From NCBI GenBank assembly GCA_029565685.1, contig JAKQNR010000035.1:248001-312000 (forward strand): a stretch of 64,000 nucleotides of DNA, written 5' to 3'. The translations under genes were made by a program, and so were the position numbers. Source of the DNA: a bacterium (lineage in GTDB: Bacteria > Zhuqueibacterota > Zhuqueibacteria > Residuimicrobiales > Residuimicrobiaceae). The notes under the pieces were generated by a model that did not search any database, had not been told where the DNA came from, and worked only from the letters and a program-made list of their open reading frames with translations. Shown here in pieces: positions 1 to 9,270 of this stretch; the stretch's first letter is position 1, and each line of letters begins with the position of its first letter.

Positions 1-1
1 C

Positions 2-583
2 AACCAGTCCTGGCTGAAAGCCGGAGCATTTCTCGCCATTGAGGCCGCCAGTTGGATCTTTTATTCTCACTATACGCAAAAAGGTCAGGACATCGACGCA
101 GAGTTCAAGGCCTATGCTGATGCACACTGGAGTGAGAACGAGTACTGGGATTACATCGCCAGGCGTTCCGGCCAGGACCGCAGCGATCTGGAAGCGCTGC
201 GCACCTGGGAGAAAAACAATTATAGCCACAGCCTGCACCGGGTCAAAGACCAGCAGTACTATGAGATGATCGGCAAATATGACCAGTTCAACGCAGGCTG
301 GGATGACTCGGAAGTGGGCCTGTGGGATAACGGCTTTTCCACCGCTCTGCGTTCGCAAAACCGCCTGGCCTACGACGACCGCCGGGACGACAGCAACCGC
401 GCGTTCAAGAACGCCACCTCCATGGCCACGATAGCCATCATCAACCATCTTGTCAGCGGCTTTGACGCGGCTTGGTCCAGCCATCGCTTCAATCAATCGC
501 AATTGGAGGCCAGCTTGCATCTGACGCCGCGCTACTGGGATCATCGCTCCTGCACGGCGTTGACGTTGGACCTGCGCTGGTAA
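2..583 (+). CDS. DUF5683-like envelope protein, 5' truncated by window edge
   Basis: The reading frame is open from base 2 and ends at the TAA at 581-583, leaving 193 residues; the true start lies outside the window. A hydrophobic stretch near the visible N-terminus (AGAFLAIEAASWIFYSHY) looks like a membrane segment, and a second one precedes the motif NHLVSGFDAAWSSHRFNQ near the C-terminus. That motif recurs in the next gene as NHLFSAIDAVWSTHQYNK, so the two are paralogues in tandem. The pattern matches DUF5683-type proteins, common and uncharacterised in FCB bacteria. The family assignment is from memory of these motifs. No catalytic residues are apparent, and I propose no function beyond an envelope location. 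Confidence 0.7.
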   Translation, partial: NQSWLKAGAFLAIEAASWIFYSHYTQKGQDIDAEFKAYADAHWSENEYWDYIARRSGQDRSDLEALRTWEKNNYSHSLHRVKDQQYYEMIGKYDQFNAGWDDSEVGLWDNGFSTALRSQNRLAYDDRRDDSNRAFKNATSMATIAIINHLVSGFDAAWSSHRFNQSQLEASLHLTPRYWDHRSCTALTLDLRW

Positions 584-649
584 ACCCTTTACCGGTTGCG
601 CACTGCGGTCTGTGCCTGCACTGTGGACAACCGGTCAGACGAGAGCCCT

Positions 650-1402
650 ATGAAAAATTATCTATCCGCACTGCTGTTGTTCCTTGCCGGCAGCCCGCTG
701 GCGGCGCAAACGGATTTCTCCGCCCTCTGGACCAGGCCAGCCTGGACCAGGCCGACTTGGACGCAGCCGCAGCGACAGTCGGTCTGTGCCGCTGCCCAGC
801 CTGCACAGGGGCACGTCGCTTCGGCGGAATTCAAATCAAAAAGCAAGGCGTTTTTTCTCTCCCTGCTGGCGCCTGGACTTGGTGAGTACTATGCCGGCAG
901 AACACGACGGGCGCAGGTTTTTTTCACCACCGAGATCGCCTTGTGGCTGGCTTACGCGGGTTTTAAAACCTACGAAAACTGGCGCATCGAGGATTATCGC
1001 GGATACGCGGCGGAGAACGCGGGCGTGAACCTAAAGGGGAAAAACAACTCTTATTTCATCGATATCGGCAATTACAACCACATCGACGAATATAACGAAG
1101 CTAAACTGCGGCAACGGTACCTGAACGCCTATTACCGGGATGTGACCGGTTATTACTGGAGTTGGCCTAGCGACGAACAACGGATGAAATACAAAAATCT
1201 ACGACTGTCAGCGGAAAGAGCCAATCAACACGCCCTGTTCGGCATCGGCGCCGTGGTCGTCAATCATCTGTTCAGCGCCATCGACGCGGTCTGGTCCACC
1301 CATCAGTATAATAAAAACCACCGCACCGGAGTGGGATTCCATTTCAACCTCGGCTGCACCCCGACTCACATTCAACTCTCCCTCAACGCCGACTGGCGCT
1401 AA
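650..1402 (+). CDS. DUF5683-like envelope protein, tandem paralogue
   Basis: This encodes 250 residues. I place the start at the ATG at 650 because it begins a clear signal peptide (MKNYLSALLLFLAGSPLAAQ). The upstream in-frame ATG at 596 would add 18 polar residues with no signal character. After a W/T/P-rich linker comes the family core: a hydrophobic segment with a G-EYY-GR turn (PGLGEYYAGRTRRAQVFF), a polar middle region and a C-terminal membrane segment with NHLFSAIDAVWSTHQYNK. The gene lies 66 bases after its paralogue and before a strong terminator, so the two probably share a transcript. Biochemical function is unknown. Confidence 0.75.
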   Translation: MKNYLSALLLFLAGSPLAAQTDFSALWTRPAWTRPTWTQPQRQSVCAAAQPAQGHVASAEFKSKSKAFFLSLLAPGLGEYYAGRTRRAQVFFTTEIALWLAYAGFKTYENWRIEDYRGYAAENAGVNLKGKNNSYFIDIGNYNHIDEYNEAKLRQRYLNAYYRDVTGYYWSWPSDEQRMKYKNLRLSAERANQHALFGIGAVVVNHLFSAIDAVWSTHQYNKNHRTGVGFHFNLGCTPTHIQLSLNADWR

Positions 1403-1455
1403 CCGCCGCGCGGAGAAGCGGGCGATAGATCGATGAACTCCGCCCCTGAGCGTCG

Positions 1456-1496
1456 CCCTGGGATCGCCAAGAAAGCGATCCCAGGGATGGCTTTTT
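1456..1496 (+). terminator. Rho-independent terminator after the DUF5683 pair
   Basis: A perfect 12-bp stem (CCCTGGGATCGC at 1456-1467, GCGATCCCAGGG at 1475-1486) with a 7-base loop is followed within a few bases by CTTTTT. Only the plus orientation has the T tract, so it ends the 650-1402 transcript. Confidence 0.85.
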
Positions 1497-1587
1497 CCTG
1501 CTGCTGACCAAGGCAATCCGATCCCTTCGTTCTATAATAAAATAGTGCGGCTGTCCAGGATCAGCCCATAGCCAGTGGAAAAAGGGA

Positions 1588-2517
1588 TCAGGCTCTGGCT
1601 TTGAACTTTTGCAGATAAACGCGATAAAAATCCTGCAGTTTACGCACCGCCTCAGCGCTCGGCGTTTCGCCTTTCTGCCGCGTCACCGGCTGGATCGGAA
1701 TGCCAAGCACCTGCAACACCAGCTTGCCGCTCAAAGGCCAATAGATAGGATTCAGCGCCTGGATGGCCTCCAAAATGCTGAACTGCAGACGCCGCGCTTC
1801 GATCAGATCTCCCTCCTGATAGCAGTCTTGCAACGCCTCCATGATCTGCGGATAAAAGTTGGCGCCGCCGCCCACGCAGCCGACTGCGCCCACCGACAGG
1901 TCCTGCAAAAAGACCGTCTCTGAGCCGGAGAAAACCGAAATGCGAGAGCTGACCGCTGAGGTCATAAGTCCCATCCGCTCCCCGTTCAGCGTGCGGTATT
2001 TGATCGCGACCAGATGACGGAATTTGTCCACCATCGCCGACATCGTCTCGGGCGTGACCGAATGCTCGCCCTCGCCGCGCGGATCATAGACCATGAATGG
2101 CACCTCCAACACTTCGTCGACGGCTTGATAATACTCAAAGATGGCCTGCTGAGTGCCGGGGATGTGGGTGGGGATCACCACGCCGACCCCGTCGCAGCCC
2201 GCTTTTTGCGCATAGCGGGTGAGCTCCAACGTCTCGGCCAAGCTGTCGGCGCCGGTGCCGGCGAAAAGCAAACGCCGTCTGCCGTTGGTGCGGACAATGC
2301 AATCGATGATCTCTTTGCGCTCAGCGACGCTCAATAAGGAATACTCACCGGATCCGCCCATGGGAAAAAGCACCGATACCGCCGACTGACAGAGCCAGTC
2401 GACCAATTTTTCCAGCACCGGAAAGTCGATGCTCTGATCCTCTTTGAAAGGAGTTAGAATGGGAACTGCAATGCCGCGATAAGGGGGCGTGTTGGAGCTT
2501 TGCGTCTTTGATTTCAT
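1588..2517 (-). CDS. Dihydrodipicolinate synthase / N-acetylneuraminate lyase family aldolase
   Basis: A 309-residue class I aldolase of the DapA/NanA superfamily, the usual length for the family. Visible motifs are the substrate carboxylate loop as GGSGEYSLLS near residue 55, the tyrosine of the YDPRG segment near residue 145, and the Schiff-base lysine in LVAIKYRTL near residue 173. The usual GTTGE reads GGSGE and the usual YNxP reads YDPRG. These differences argue against a housekeeping DapA and for a catabolic member acting on a 2-keto-3-deoxy sugar acid or sialic acid. No sugar-acid genes flank it, so the substrate stays open. It is oriented like the next gene upstream, 90 bases away. 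Confidence 0.85.
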   Translation of the reverse strand: MKSKTQSSNTPPYRGIAVPILTPFKEDQSIDFPVLEKLVDWLCQSAVSVLFPMGGSGEYSLLSVAERKEIIDCIVRTNGRRRLLFAGTGADSLAETLELTRYAQKAGCDGVGVVIPTHIPGTQQAIFEYYQAVDEVLEVPFMVYDPRGEGEHSVTPETMSAMVDKFRHLVAIKYRTLNGERMGLMTSAVSSRISVFSGSETVFLQDLSVGAVGCVGGGANFYPQIMEALQDCYQEGDLIEARRLQFSILEAIQALNPIYWPLSGKLVLQVLGIPIQPVTRQKGETPSAEAVRKLQDFYRVYLQKFKARA

Positions 2518-2607
2518 TTTTTCACCTTTTGGTTAAGAGTAAGTGGTAAACAGAGTAAACTCGCGTAAAAAGAAAGCCGGCCATCGGACGTCAGCGGCGC
2601 ATCACTT

Positions 2608-5562
2608 TTAAACTTTTTCCTCCAGCCGGGGCATGACCACCTCCTCGATCAGCTCCTGCTGAATGGATTTGACGATGGCCATGGAGGCGTTGATCTTTTC
2701 CAGCAATCCCGCCTTGGTCTCCGTCTGCCCCGACGTCGAAACGATCTCTGCGAGCAGATCGAGATACTCGATGTTCAGCCGGTCATCCGCTGCGATGGCC
2801 AGGCGGTGCAGGTTGCGCATGGTGCGCAGAAAATCGTATTGCCGCGCCAGCACGGTCATCTGATTGGCGTACTCGGGCAGAATGGTTTGAAAGATGTGAA
2901 AGATGGCATAGTTGGATTGCTGCGCCACTTCGAACTGCGCGCGAAAAATATCCAGCATCATCTCGATGTCGCGCAGTCCGCCGGGGCTCTCTTTCAAGCT
3001 GATCGCATGGAGTTTCTCTGTGGCGTAAACCTGATGACGATGGCGGATCTCCTCCAGCATGGCCCGGCTGTAATCATGCTTTTGTCCAAAGATATGCGGC
3101 CGGATGATGAATTCGTAAAATCCGTCCCGCAGACGATCGCTGCCCACTACCATGCGGGCGCCGAGAAGCTGCGACTGGTCGACAAAGGTGTCCATCTGCC
3201 GGTTCTGCAGAAGCGCTTTGAGTTCGCGAATGGTGCAGGCGAAAGAGCCGGTGTACTCTGCGAGCCGGTAGTGAGGCATGATTCCGGAACGCGCGATCTC
3301 GGTATGCATGCGCATCAGAATGGCCTCATAATAGGCTTTGATCTCTGCCGATTCGCTGTCGACGAGAATGATCAGGTCATAATCGTCGTCAAAGGCCAGA
3401 CAGTGGCCATAGCCGCCGGTGACCAGAATGCTGATCAGGCTGCGATCGGGCTTGCGGGCCGGATCTTTCGCGTCCACCTCCAGGGAGCAGATGTGAAAAA
3501 GCTGCTGTAGATAGGCATCGGAGAAGCCGATGTACTCCTCCGCCACCTGGCTGTTGGCGGCGTTGGTCAGGGCCAGGCGGCACACACGCAGAAACTCGAA
3601 ATCATGGTACTCGGCCAGCTTTCGTCTGCGTTCGCGATAGTTCAACGTCTGGTCCACCTGGCTGCCGAGGCCGCGACCGAACGCCGCCAAAGCGTCGGGT
3701 TGATTGATGAGATCGACGAACTGTGGATGGCAGGCGACGACTTTGGTCAGCACTCGGCGCACGAACCGGCTGGTGGTGAACTGAAGTTTGATCAGGCTGC
3801 AGAGCCGGTCGCGATCATTGAATAGACGACGGTTCCACACCTCGATCTGCAATTGCTCATAAAAACCCCGCCGGCTCTGCTCGGACAGGTTTTCGATCAA
3901 GTTCACCATCATCTTGGGATGATGTTTGAACACCACGCTGATGCGGCGGACCTGGTCCGCGGTGATCTCCCGCTGTAAAAACTCGCGGAACATCGCTTCT
4001 CCCAGGGCCCCCTCGCCACGCTCAAAAAGCAGGTTGATGAACCCGAACAGAAGAAAATAAGAGTTCTGTCCCCAATCCACCCAGCGGACCAGCAGATCGG
4101 GGCGGCCATCGGTTTGGCCGCTCTTGATCTCCTCCACCAGCTGCGAGAAATATTCGGGGGGCGCCTGGCGCAGAAACTTCAGCACATCATCCCAGAAACG
4201 AGTGCCGCGGAAAAACTGAGCCGTATCCAGCAGACGGTCAGCTAAACCCGTCGCCGGCGTCGCCGGCAGACGGGTGAACGAAGAGATGGAGGCGAGATGC
4301 TCCACCACATCCGGCAGCAGCGACAGAGTCACCTCTTTGGCCGTTCGGGCATGGCGAAAATAGTCGGCCACCAAACGGTCCACCGGCCTGGCGGCGCCGT
4401 TTTGCCTAAAGCCCATGGCTTCTGCGACCACCGACAGCTGGTCGCGCGCAGAGGCGTCTTCGCAAAAAATCTCCTCCTCTTCGGCCACCAACAGTTGATA
4501 CAGATAGCGAAATATCTCCAGGAAAGTCAACGCCGATTCCAGCTGGACATAGGCCGCACGACGACCCGGATCCCGATACTGCAGCGCCTCCAGCAACGCC
4601 CAAGCGTTGACCTGGCGCAGGTTAAACATGGTCTTAGCGGTATAGAGCGTGGCCTTGATCATGCGCAGACCGTCTACTTTGGGATTCAGCGACGCGGCCG
4701 CAAAATCGCGCAGAGCGAAAGAACGCACTTCGCCGACAATGCCGCGTAGATAACCTTCGTGAAACTTCCACTGCTCCGGTTGATGACGATTGAAATAATA
4801 GCGCAGCGTCACCTGCTTGCGAAAATCAAAGAAAAGCCTGCGGCTGCCAAGAATGCGGGCGGCGCCGAGCATTTCATTGATAATGACGAAATCATGAATT
4901 TCCGACTGCAGCAGCTCCTGATAATCTTCGATGGAGGCTGCATAGGAATCGTCGCTGCAGACATGCTCGGAGAGATGATAATGCGTGCCGATGGCCTTTT
5001 TCAGCATTTCGGCGTTCATGCGGGCGATGGCGGTGGTCAGCACATCGCGGCCGTCGTAGGACCGGTCGACTACGCCCAGATCGATATCGTCTTGATCGGA
5101 TCGTGTGCCCACCCCCATGATGACAAATTCAACCGCTGCCTCCGGCGGCAGAAAAATCTTGAGCAATTCACCCATATAGGCGGCTGTGATCCGGCGAAAT
5201 CCATGACCGATCCACAGCATGAACTGCTTGTACTCCTGTTGGGGATCACGGGATTTCAACAGGTTGATCGCCAGGCTGTCAAGCGCGGTGAGCTTGAGGT
5301 GGAGAAACTGCAGGGCGAAATAGCAGCCAAGGTCAGCCAGTTTCTCCTCCTCCGTCTCCCCCCACTGACTAAGGCGCGCCATCTCCTCATCATAGCTGGG
5401 CGCACCATACCAGAGATGGATCCGTTCCATCGCGCCGTGCTTTTCGATCCGCCTGGCTAAACCTTCCAGATGCTCGCTGATGGTGTAAAGATATTTTCTA
5501 TGTTGATTGCCCAGGGGCAGGCAGCGGATTTTTAATCGATGTAACTGCTCGGTGTACGACAT
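2608..5562 (-). CDS. GlnE/GlnD-like protein with two nucleotidyltransferase motifs
   Basis: A protein of 984 residues from the ATG at 5562. A TTG at 5598 would add 12 residues, and neither start has an ideally spaced ribosome binding site. Two nucleotidyltransferase signatures are visible. The first is GVGTRSDQDDIDLGVVD at about residues 150-166. The second is GGYGHCLAFDDDYDLIIL at about 714-731, followed by KESPGGLRDIEMM near 857, the GGLRDIE motif of glutamine synthetase adenylyltransferase and PII uridylyltransferase. Two catalytic halves separated by a long helical region match GlnE, whose halves adenylylate and deadenylylate glutamine synthetase. The overall sequence is divergent, and I see no HD or ACT domain as in GlnD. 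Glutamine synthetase and PII are not in the window, so the target is unproven. Confidence 0.7.
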   Translation of the reverse strand: MSYTEQLHRLKIRCLPLGNQHRKYLYTISEHLEGLARRIEKHGAMERIHLWYGAPSYDEEMARLSQWGETEEEKLADLGCYFALQFLHLKLTALDSLAINLLKSRDPQQEYKQFMLWIGHGFRRITAAYMGELLKIFLPPEAAVEFVIMGVGTRSDQDDIDLGVVDRSYDGRDVLTTAIARMNAEMLKKAIGTHYHLSEHVCSDDSYAASIEDYQELLQSEIHDFVIINEMLGAARILGSRRLFFDFRKQVTLRYYFNRHQPEQWKFHEGYLRGIVGEVRSFALRDFAAASLNPKVDGLRMIKATLYTAKTMFNLRQVNAWALLEALQYRDPGRRAAYVQLESALTFLEIFRYLYQLLVAEEEEIFCEDASARDQLSVVAEAMGFRQNGAARPVDRLVADYFRHARTAKEVTLSLLPDVVEHLASISSFTRLPATPATGLADRLLDTAQFFRGTRFWDDVLKFLRQAPPEYFSQLVEEIKSGQTDGRPDLLVRWVDWGQNSYFLLFGFINLLFERGEGALGEAMFREFLQREITADQVRRISVVFKHHPKMMVNLIENLSEQSRRGFYEQLQIEVWNRRLFNDRDRLCSLIKLQFTTSRFVRRVLTKVVACHPQFVDLINQPDALAAFGRGLGSQVDQTLNYRERRRKLAEYHDFEFLRVCRLALTNAANSQVAEEYIGFSDAYLQQLFHICSLEVDAKDPARKPDRSLISILVTGGYGHCLAFDDDYDLIILVDSESAEIKAYYEAILMRMHTEIARSGIMPHYRLAEYTGSFACTIRELKALLQNRQMDTFVDQSQLLGARMVVGSDRLRDGFYEFIIRPHIFGQKHDYSRAMLEEIRHRHQVYATEKLHAISLKESPGGLRDIEMMLDIFRAQFEVAQQSNYAIFHIFQTILPEYANQMTVLARQYDFLRTMRNLHRLAIAADDRLNIEYLDLLAEIVSTSGQTETKAGLLEKINASMAIVKSIQQELIEEVVMPRLEEKV

Positions 5563-5750
5563 TCTCTTCTCGATCCTGTGGCACGATCGGCTGTTCAACC
5601 ATTATAGTTATTTTGCACTTAAAATTCAAGTCACAAATTTCATTTTTTTTCTTGCTTATAAACAAATCTAATAATAATTTACCACGCACCTCCCGGATCG
5701 GTTGAAAATCATCCGGTTGCCTGTCACCCCATTGAGAGAGGAGGCTTTGC

Positions 5751-7469
5751 ATGTCCGATGTATCCAGTCACGATCTCATCATCTTCGGGGCCGGATTGGC
5801 CGGTTTGCGGGCAGCCATCGAGGCTTCCCGGCAAAGCCGCGGCGGCCTGGACATTGCAGTGATCACTAAAAACCAGATGATGCGCGCCCACTCGGTGGCC
5901 GCGGAAGGAGGAACCGCTGCGGTGATGCGGCCGGATGACGGCGACAGCCTGGAACTGCATGCATGGGACACGGTCAAGGGCAGCGACTTTCTCGCGGATC
6001 AGGATGTGGTCGATCTATTCGTGCGTACCATGCCTGGAGAAATCCTTCAGCTGGAGCACTGGGGCATTCCCTGGACCCGCCGGGAAGACGGACGCATCGC
6101 CCAGCGGCCTTTTGGCGGCCACAGCTATCCTCGCGCTGTGTTGGCCTCGGACAAGACCGGTTTTTTTGAGCTGCAAACCCTTTACGACACTCTGCTCAAA
6201 TACAACACCGTGCACCATTACAATGAACATTTTGTCACCTCTATCCTCATCGACCAAGGCGCCTTTGCCGGTTTGACCGTAATCGATATGACCACCGGTC
6301 GGTTCAAGTTCATCCGCGGCAAAGCGCTGCTCATCGCCTCTGGAGGCGCGGGCACCCTGTTCGGCTTTACCACCTATTCGCAAACCGTCACCGGAGACGG
6401 ACTGGCCCTGGCCTATCGCGCCGGCATTCCCCTGGAGGATATGGAGTTTCTCCAATTTCATCCCACTGGACTGGTTCCGTCTGGCATCCTCATCACCGAG
6501 GCATGCCGAGGCGAGGGCGGCTTTCTGCTCAACAGCCGCGGCGAACGCTTTATGGAAAAATATGCACCGCAAAAGATGGAACTGGCGCCGCGCGACCTGA
6601 TCTCCCGCTCCGAGATGATTGAAATCGAACAAGGTCGCGGCTGCCAGGGACCCAACGGGCTGGACTATGTGTACCTGGACCTGACGCACCTGGGCGCTGA
6701 CCGCATCAATGAGCGCCTACCGTTGATCCGCGAGGTGTGCATGGAGTTCAACGACCTGGAACCCATCACCGATCCCATCCCCATCCGACCGGTTGCGCAC
6801 TATTCCATGGGCGGCGTGGAGACCGACATCAACGGCGCCACGGCCGTCAAGGGCATCTGGGCAGCCGGCGAAGCCGCCTGCGTCAGCCTGCATGGCGCCA
6901 ATCGTCTCGGCTCCAACTCGACCGGAGAATGCCTGGTATGGGGCAAAATCGCCGGCGCGGAGGCCGCCCGCTACTGCCAGAGCGTTGATGCTCTGCCCGC
7001 GGTTCCCGAGCGACTGGTGGAACAGGAATATAACAAAGTGTTCGGCGAGTTGCTGGATAGAAAAGGCAGTGAAAATCTCTACGACATTCGCAGGGACCTG
7101 CGCTCCACCATGGATCAGTATGTCGGCGTGTTCCGCACCGGTGCGGGCCTGGAAAAAGCCCTGGCCGCCATCCGCGGCCTGAAACAGCGGTATGCGCACA
7201 TCACCATTGCAGACAAGAGCCATGCCTATAACACCAACCTGATCCACGCGCTGGAGGTCGCCAACCTGCTCGACCTGGCGGAGGTCATGATCAGCGGCGC
7301 CCTGGCGCGCTGCGAATCCAGAGGCGGCCACGCCCGCCGGGATTATCCCCAACGGGACGATGAAAATTGGCACAAACACACTCTGGCCTGGCACACCGAC
7401 CAGGGACCGCGCCTGGATTACAAACCAGTGACGCTGACCACCTGGAAGCCGGAAGAACGCAAATACTGA
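5751..7469 (+). CDS. sdhA: Succinate dehydrogenase/fumarate reductase flavoprotein subunit
   Basis: A 572-residue catalytic subunit that interconverts succinate and fumarate at FAD. Seen are the dinucleotide fold IIFGAGLAGLRAAIEA at the N-terminus, the covalent-FAD histidine segment AHSVAAEGGTAAV near residue 50, HPTG near 238, TEACRGEGG with the catalytic arginine region near 248, and RPVAHYSMGGVETD near 345. The ATG at 5751 follows a strong GAGAGGAGG ribosome binding site. It is the first gene of an A-C-D-B operon, so the flavoprotein precedes the anchors instead of following them as in the enterobacterial C-D-A-B order. Direction in vivo cannot be told from sequence, though the nearby nrfHA genes make anaerobic fumarate reduction plausible. 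Confidence 0.95.
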   Translation: MSDVSSHDLIIFGAGLAGLRAAIEASRQSRGGLDIAVITKNQMMRAHSVAAEGGTAAVMRPDDGDSLELHAWDTVKGSDFLADQDVVDLFVRTMPGEILQLEHWGIPWTRREDGRIAQRPFGGHSYPRAVLASDKTGFFELQTLYDTLLKYNTVHHYNEHFVTSILIDQGAFAGLTVIDMTTGRFKFIRGKALLIASGGAGTLFGFTTYSQTVTGDGLALAYRAGIPLEDMEFLQFHPTGLVPSGILITEACRGEGGFLLNSRGERFMEKYAPQKMELAPRDLISRSEMIEIEQGRGCQGPNGLDYVYLDLTHLGADRINERLPLIREVCMEFNDLEPITDPIPIRPVAHYSMGGVETDINGATAVKGIWAAGEAACVSLHGANRLGSNSTGECLVWGKIAGAEAARYCQSVDALPAVPERLVEQEYNKVFGELLDRKGSENLYDIRRDLRSTMDQYVGVFRTGAGLEKALAAIRGLKQRYAHITIADKSHAYNTNLIHALEVANLLDLAEVMISGALARCESRGGHARRDYPQRDDENWHKHTLAWHTDQGPRLDYKPVTLTTWKPEERKY

Positions 7470-7527
7470 TGCCGGCCGAAAAGGCTCCATCGCGTTGATC
7501 CAAGAGGACATTCGACGGGAGAGCGTT

Positions 7528-7971
7528 ATGGAAAAAAACAAACAGCATTTGAAGAACAAGCTGGGATTGCTCGGCTGGCTGGGCGGCGGCCGCTACGGCA
7601 TGGAACGATACGCCTACGCGCTGCACCGCCTGACCGGGCTGGGTCTGCTCACTTATTTCATCCTGCATATCTTTGTCACCGGAACCCGCATCGCCGGCCC
7701 ACAGGCCTGGCAGCAAACTATGCAGAGCTTTTCGACGCCCTGGTTCAAGTTCGGCGAGTTTCTGATCTTTGTCTGTTTCGCCTATCACGGCCTCAACGGC
7801 CTGCGGTTGGGAATCACCGAGCTTGGTCTGATGCTGGGCAAACCCGCCCGGCCGATCTACCCCTATCGATCCTCCGTGCTGCGGCAACGGCCGTTCTTTG
7901 TCGTTGTCATGATTCTGGTGGCTGCGATGATTGTTATAGGTGGAACGGATTTCTATCTGCTCAACCGGTAA
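7528..7971 (+). CDS. sdhC: Succinate dehydrogenase cytochrome b-type membrane anchor
   Basis: A 147-residue integral membrane protein with three hydrophobic helices, starting at the ATG at 7528 behind a GGGAGAG ribosome binding site. Haem-ligand candidates are histidines in ALHRLTGLGL, in FILHIF of the first helix and in YHGLNGLRLG of the second. The family anchors the flavoprotein and iron-sulphur subunits and passes electrons to or from quinone. It lies 58 bases after sdhA. The YHGLxGLR motif recurs in the next gene, which suggests the two anchors arose from a common ancestor. Confidence 0.9.
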   Translation: MEKNKQHLKNKLGLLGWLGGGRYGMERYAYALHRLTGLGLLTYFILHIFVTGTRIAGPQAWQQTMQSFSTPWFKFGEFLIFVCFAYHGLNGLRLGITELGLMLGKPARPIYPYRSSVLRQRPFFVVVMILVAAMIVIGGTDFYLLNR

Positions 7972-8026
7972 AAGCGCCGGCTGCCGGCACGCCGGCGGTC
8001 TTACCCTAAAACACGAGGAAAAACCT

Positions 8027-8404
8027 ATGCGTGAATCAACTCTGTGGTTCTGGCATCTTTTGGCCGGCGCGGTCATCCTGATTTTACTGGCCCTGCATAT
8101 GACCATCATGCACCTGGATGACCTCATGGGCCTGCTTGGCCTCAGTCATGGCGATCCTATCGACCAGAAGATCGTATTCGCACGCAGTCAGCAGGTTTTT
8201 TTCATGATCACCTACATCCTGCTTCTGGGTGCAGCGCTGTATCATGGCCTGTACGGTTTGCGCACCATCCTCTTTGAGCTGACGCTCAGCCGTACGCTGG
8301 AAAGAACCGTCAACATCATCCTCACCGTTTCCGGCCTCGCGCTCTTTGTCTACGGCGCCTATGCCGCAGCGGTGATCTATTTGATGAAGGAGGTACAACC
8401 ATGA
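8027..8404 (+). CDS. sdhD: Succinate dehydrogenase second membrane anchor
   Basis: A 125-residue protein with three predicted membrane helices, starting at the ATG at 8027 behind ACGAGGAAAA. The first helix carries LLALHMTIMHLDD, whose histidines could bind haem, and the second ends in YHGLYGLRTI, parallel to the previous gene. The ATGA at 8401-8404 joins its stop to the start of the iron-sulphur subunit, indicating translational coupling and a shared complex. It is more divergent than the other subunits, and the assignment rests largely on position and topology. Confidence 0.85.
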   Translation: MRESTLWFWHLLAGAVILILLALHMTIMHLDDLMGLLGLSHGDPIDQKIVFARSQQVFFMITYILLLGAALYHGLYGLRTILFELTLSRTLERTVNIILTVSGLALFVYGAYAAAVIYLMKEVQP

Positions 8405-9237
8405 GCCAAACCAGCGGCCCCAGCGAAGTGGTTTTCGATGTACTGCGCTACAATCCGGAAAAAGACGCCAAACCATACCGGCAAGAGTTTACCGTCGCGG
8501 TGACCAAAGGCATGACCGTGCTGGACGGCCTGGTGTGGATCAAAGAAAACCTCGATCCCACCCTGTCATGGCGTTCTTCGTGCCGCATGGGCGTCTGTGG
8601 TTCCTGCGGCATGTTCATCAACGGGCTGCCCCGGCTGGCCTGCGCCAACCAGGTGGCGCATCTGCACAGCGACCGGGTGGTGATCAAACCATTGCCCAAT
8701 TTTGACATCATCAAAGACCTGGTTCCAGATCTGGAGGCTTTTTTCACTCGGCACCGGACCGTCAAACCGTATCTGATCCGCCGGGCGGTGGAGGAACAGA
8801 ATCAGCCCACCAGCGAATATTTTCAATCTCCCCAGGAACTGGTCCAGTACATCCAATTCGCCTATTGCATTAAATGCGGATTGTGTCTATCCGCCTGCCC
8901 GACCGTCGCCACGGACGACCGCTATCTCGGGCCCCAGGCCCTGGCGCAAGCCTGGCGCTATAGCGCGGATGCACGGGACGAGGGCGGCAAAGATCGTGAA
9001 CAGGAAGTCTATTCCAGCCACGGCGTGTTTCGCTGCCACTTTGCCGGCGCCTGTTCCGAGGTGTGCCCCAAGGGCGTGGACCCGGCGTTCGCCATTCAGC
9101 TGCTCAAACAGGACCTGTTCAAACGCAAGCTGAGCGGCTGCAAAGAGCAGCATGGTTCCCCGGTGACCGCACCGATCACCGAGGCGAAAGAAAATCCCAA
9201 AATTCCCAAAGCACCGGCGCCTACACTGACGAAATGA
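8401..9237 (+). CDS. sdhB: Succinate dehydrogenase/fumarate reductase iron-sulphur subunit
   Basis: A 278-residue electron-transfer subunit. The N-terminal ferredoxin-like domain carries the [2Fe-2S] ligands in SCRMGVCGSCGMFINGLPRL plus the next cysteine, near residues 59-80. The C-terminal domain carries the [4Fe-4S] motif CIKCGLCLSACP near 159-170 and the second cluster group CHFAGACSEVCPKGVDP near 211-227, which would hold [3Fe-4S] and one [4Fe-4S] ligand. A proline- and lysine-rich tail after about residue 250 is longer than in enterobacterial SdhB. It overlaps sdhD by four bases. No terminator is visible before the exporter gene 33 bases downstream. Confidence 0.95.
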   Translation: MSQTSGPSEVVFDVLRYNPEKDAKPYRQEFTVAVTKGMTVLDGLVWIKENLDPTLSWRSSCRMGVCGSCGMFINGLPRLACANQVAHLHSDRVVIKPLPNFDIIKDLVPDLEAFFTRHRTVKPYLIRRAVEEQNQPTSEYFQSPQELVQYIQFAYCIKCGLCLSACPTVATDDRYLGPQALAQAWRYSADARDEGGKDREQEVYSSHGVFRCHFAGACSEVCPKGVDPAFAIQLLKQDLFKRKLSGCKEQHGSPVTAPITEAKENPKIPKAPAPTLTK

Positions 9238-9270
9238 CTAAAATCTTTTTCACTCTATGAGAATCCGACT

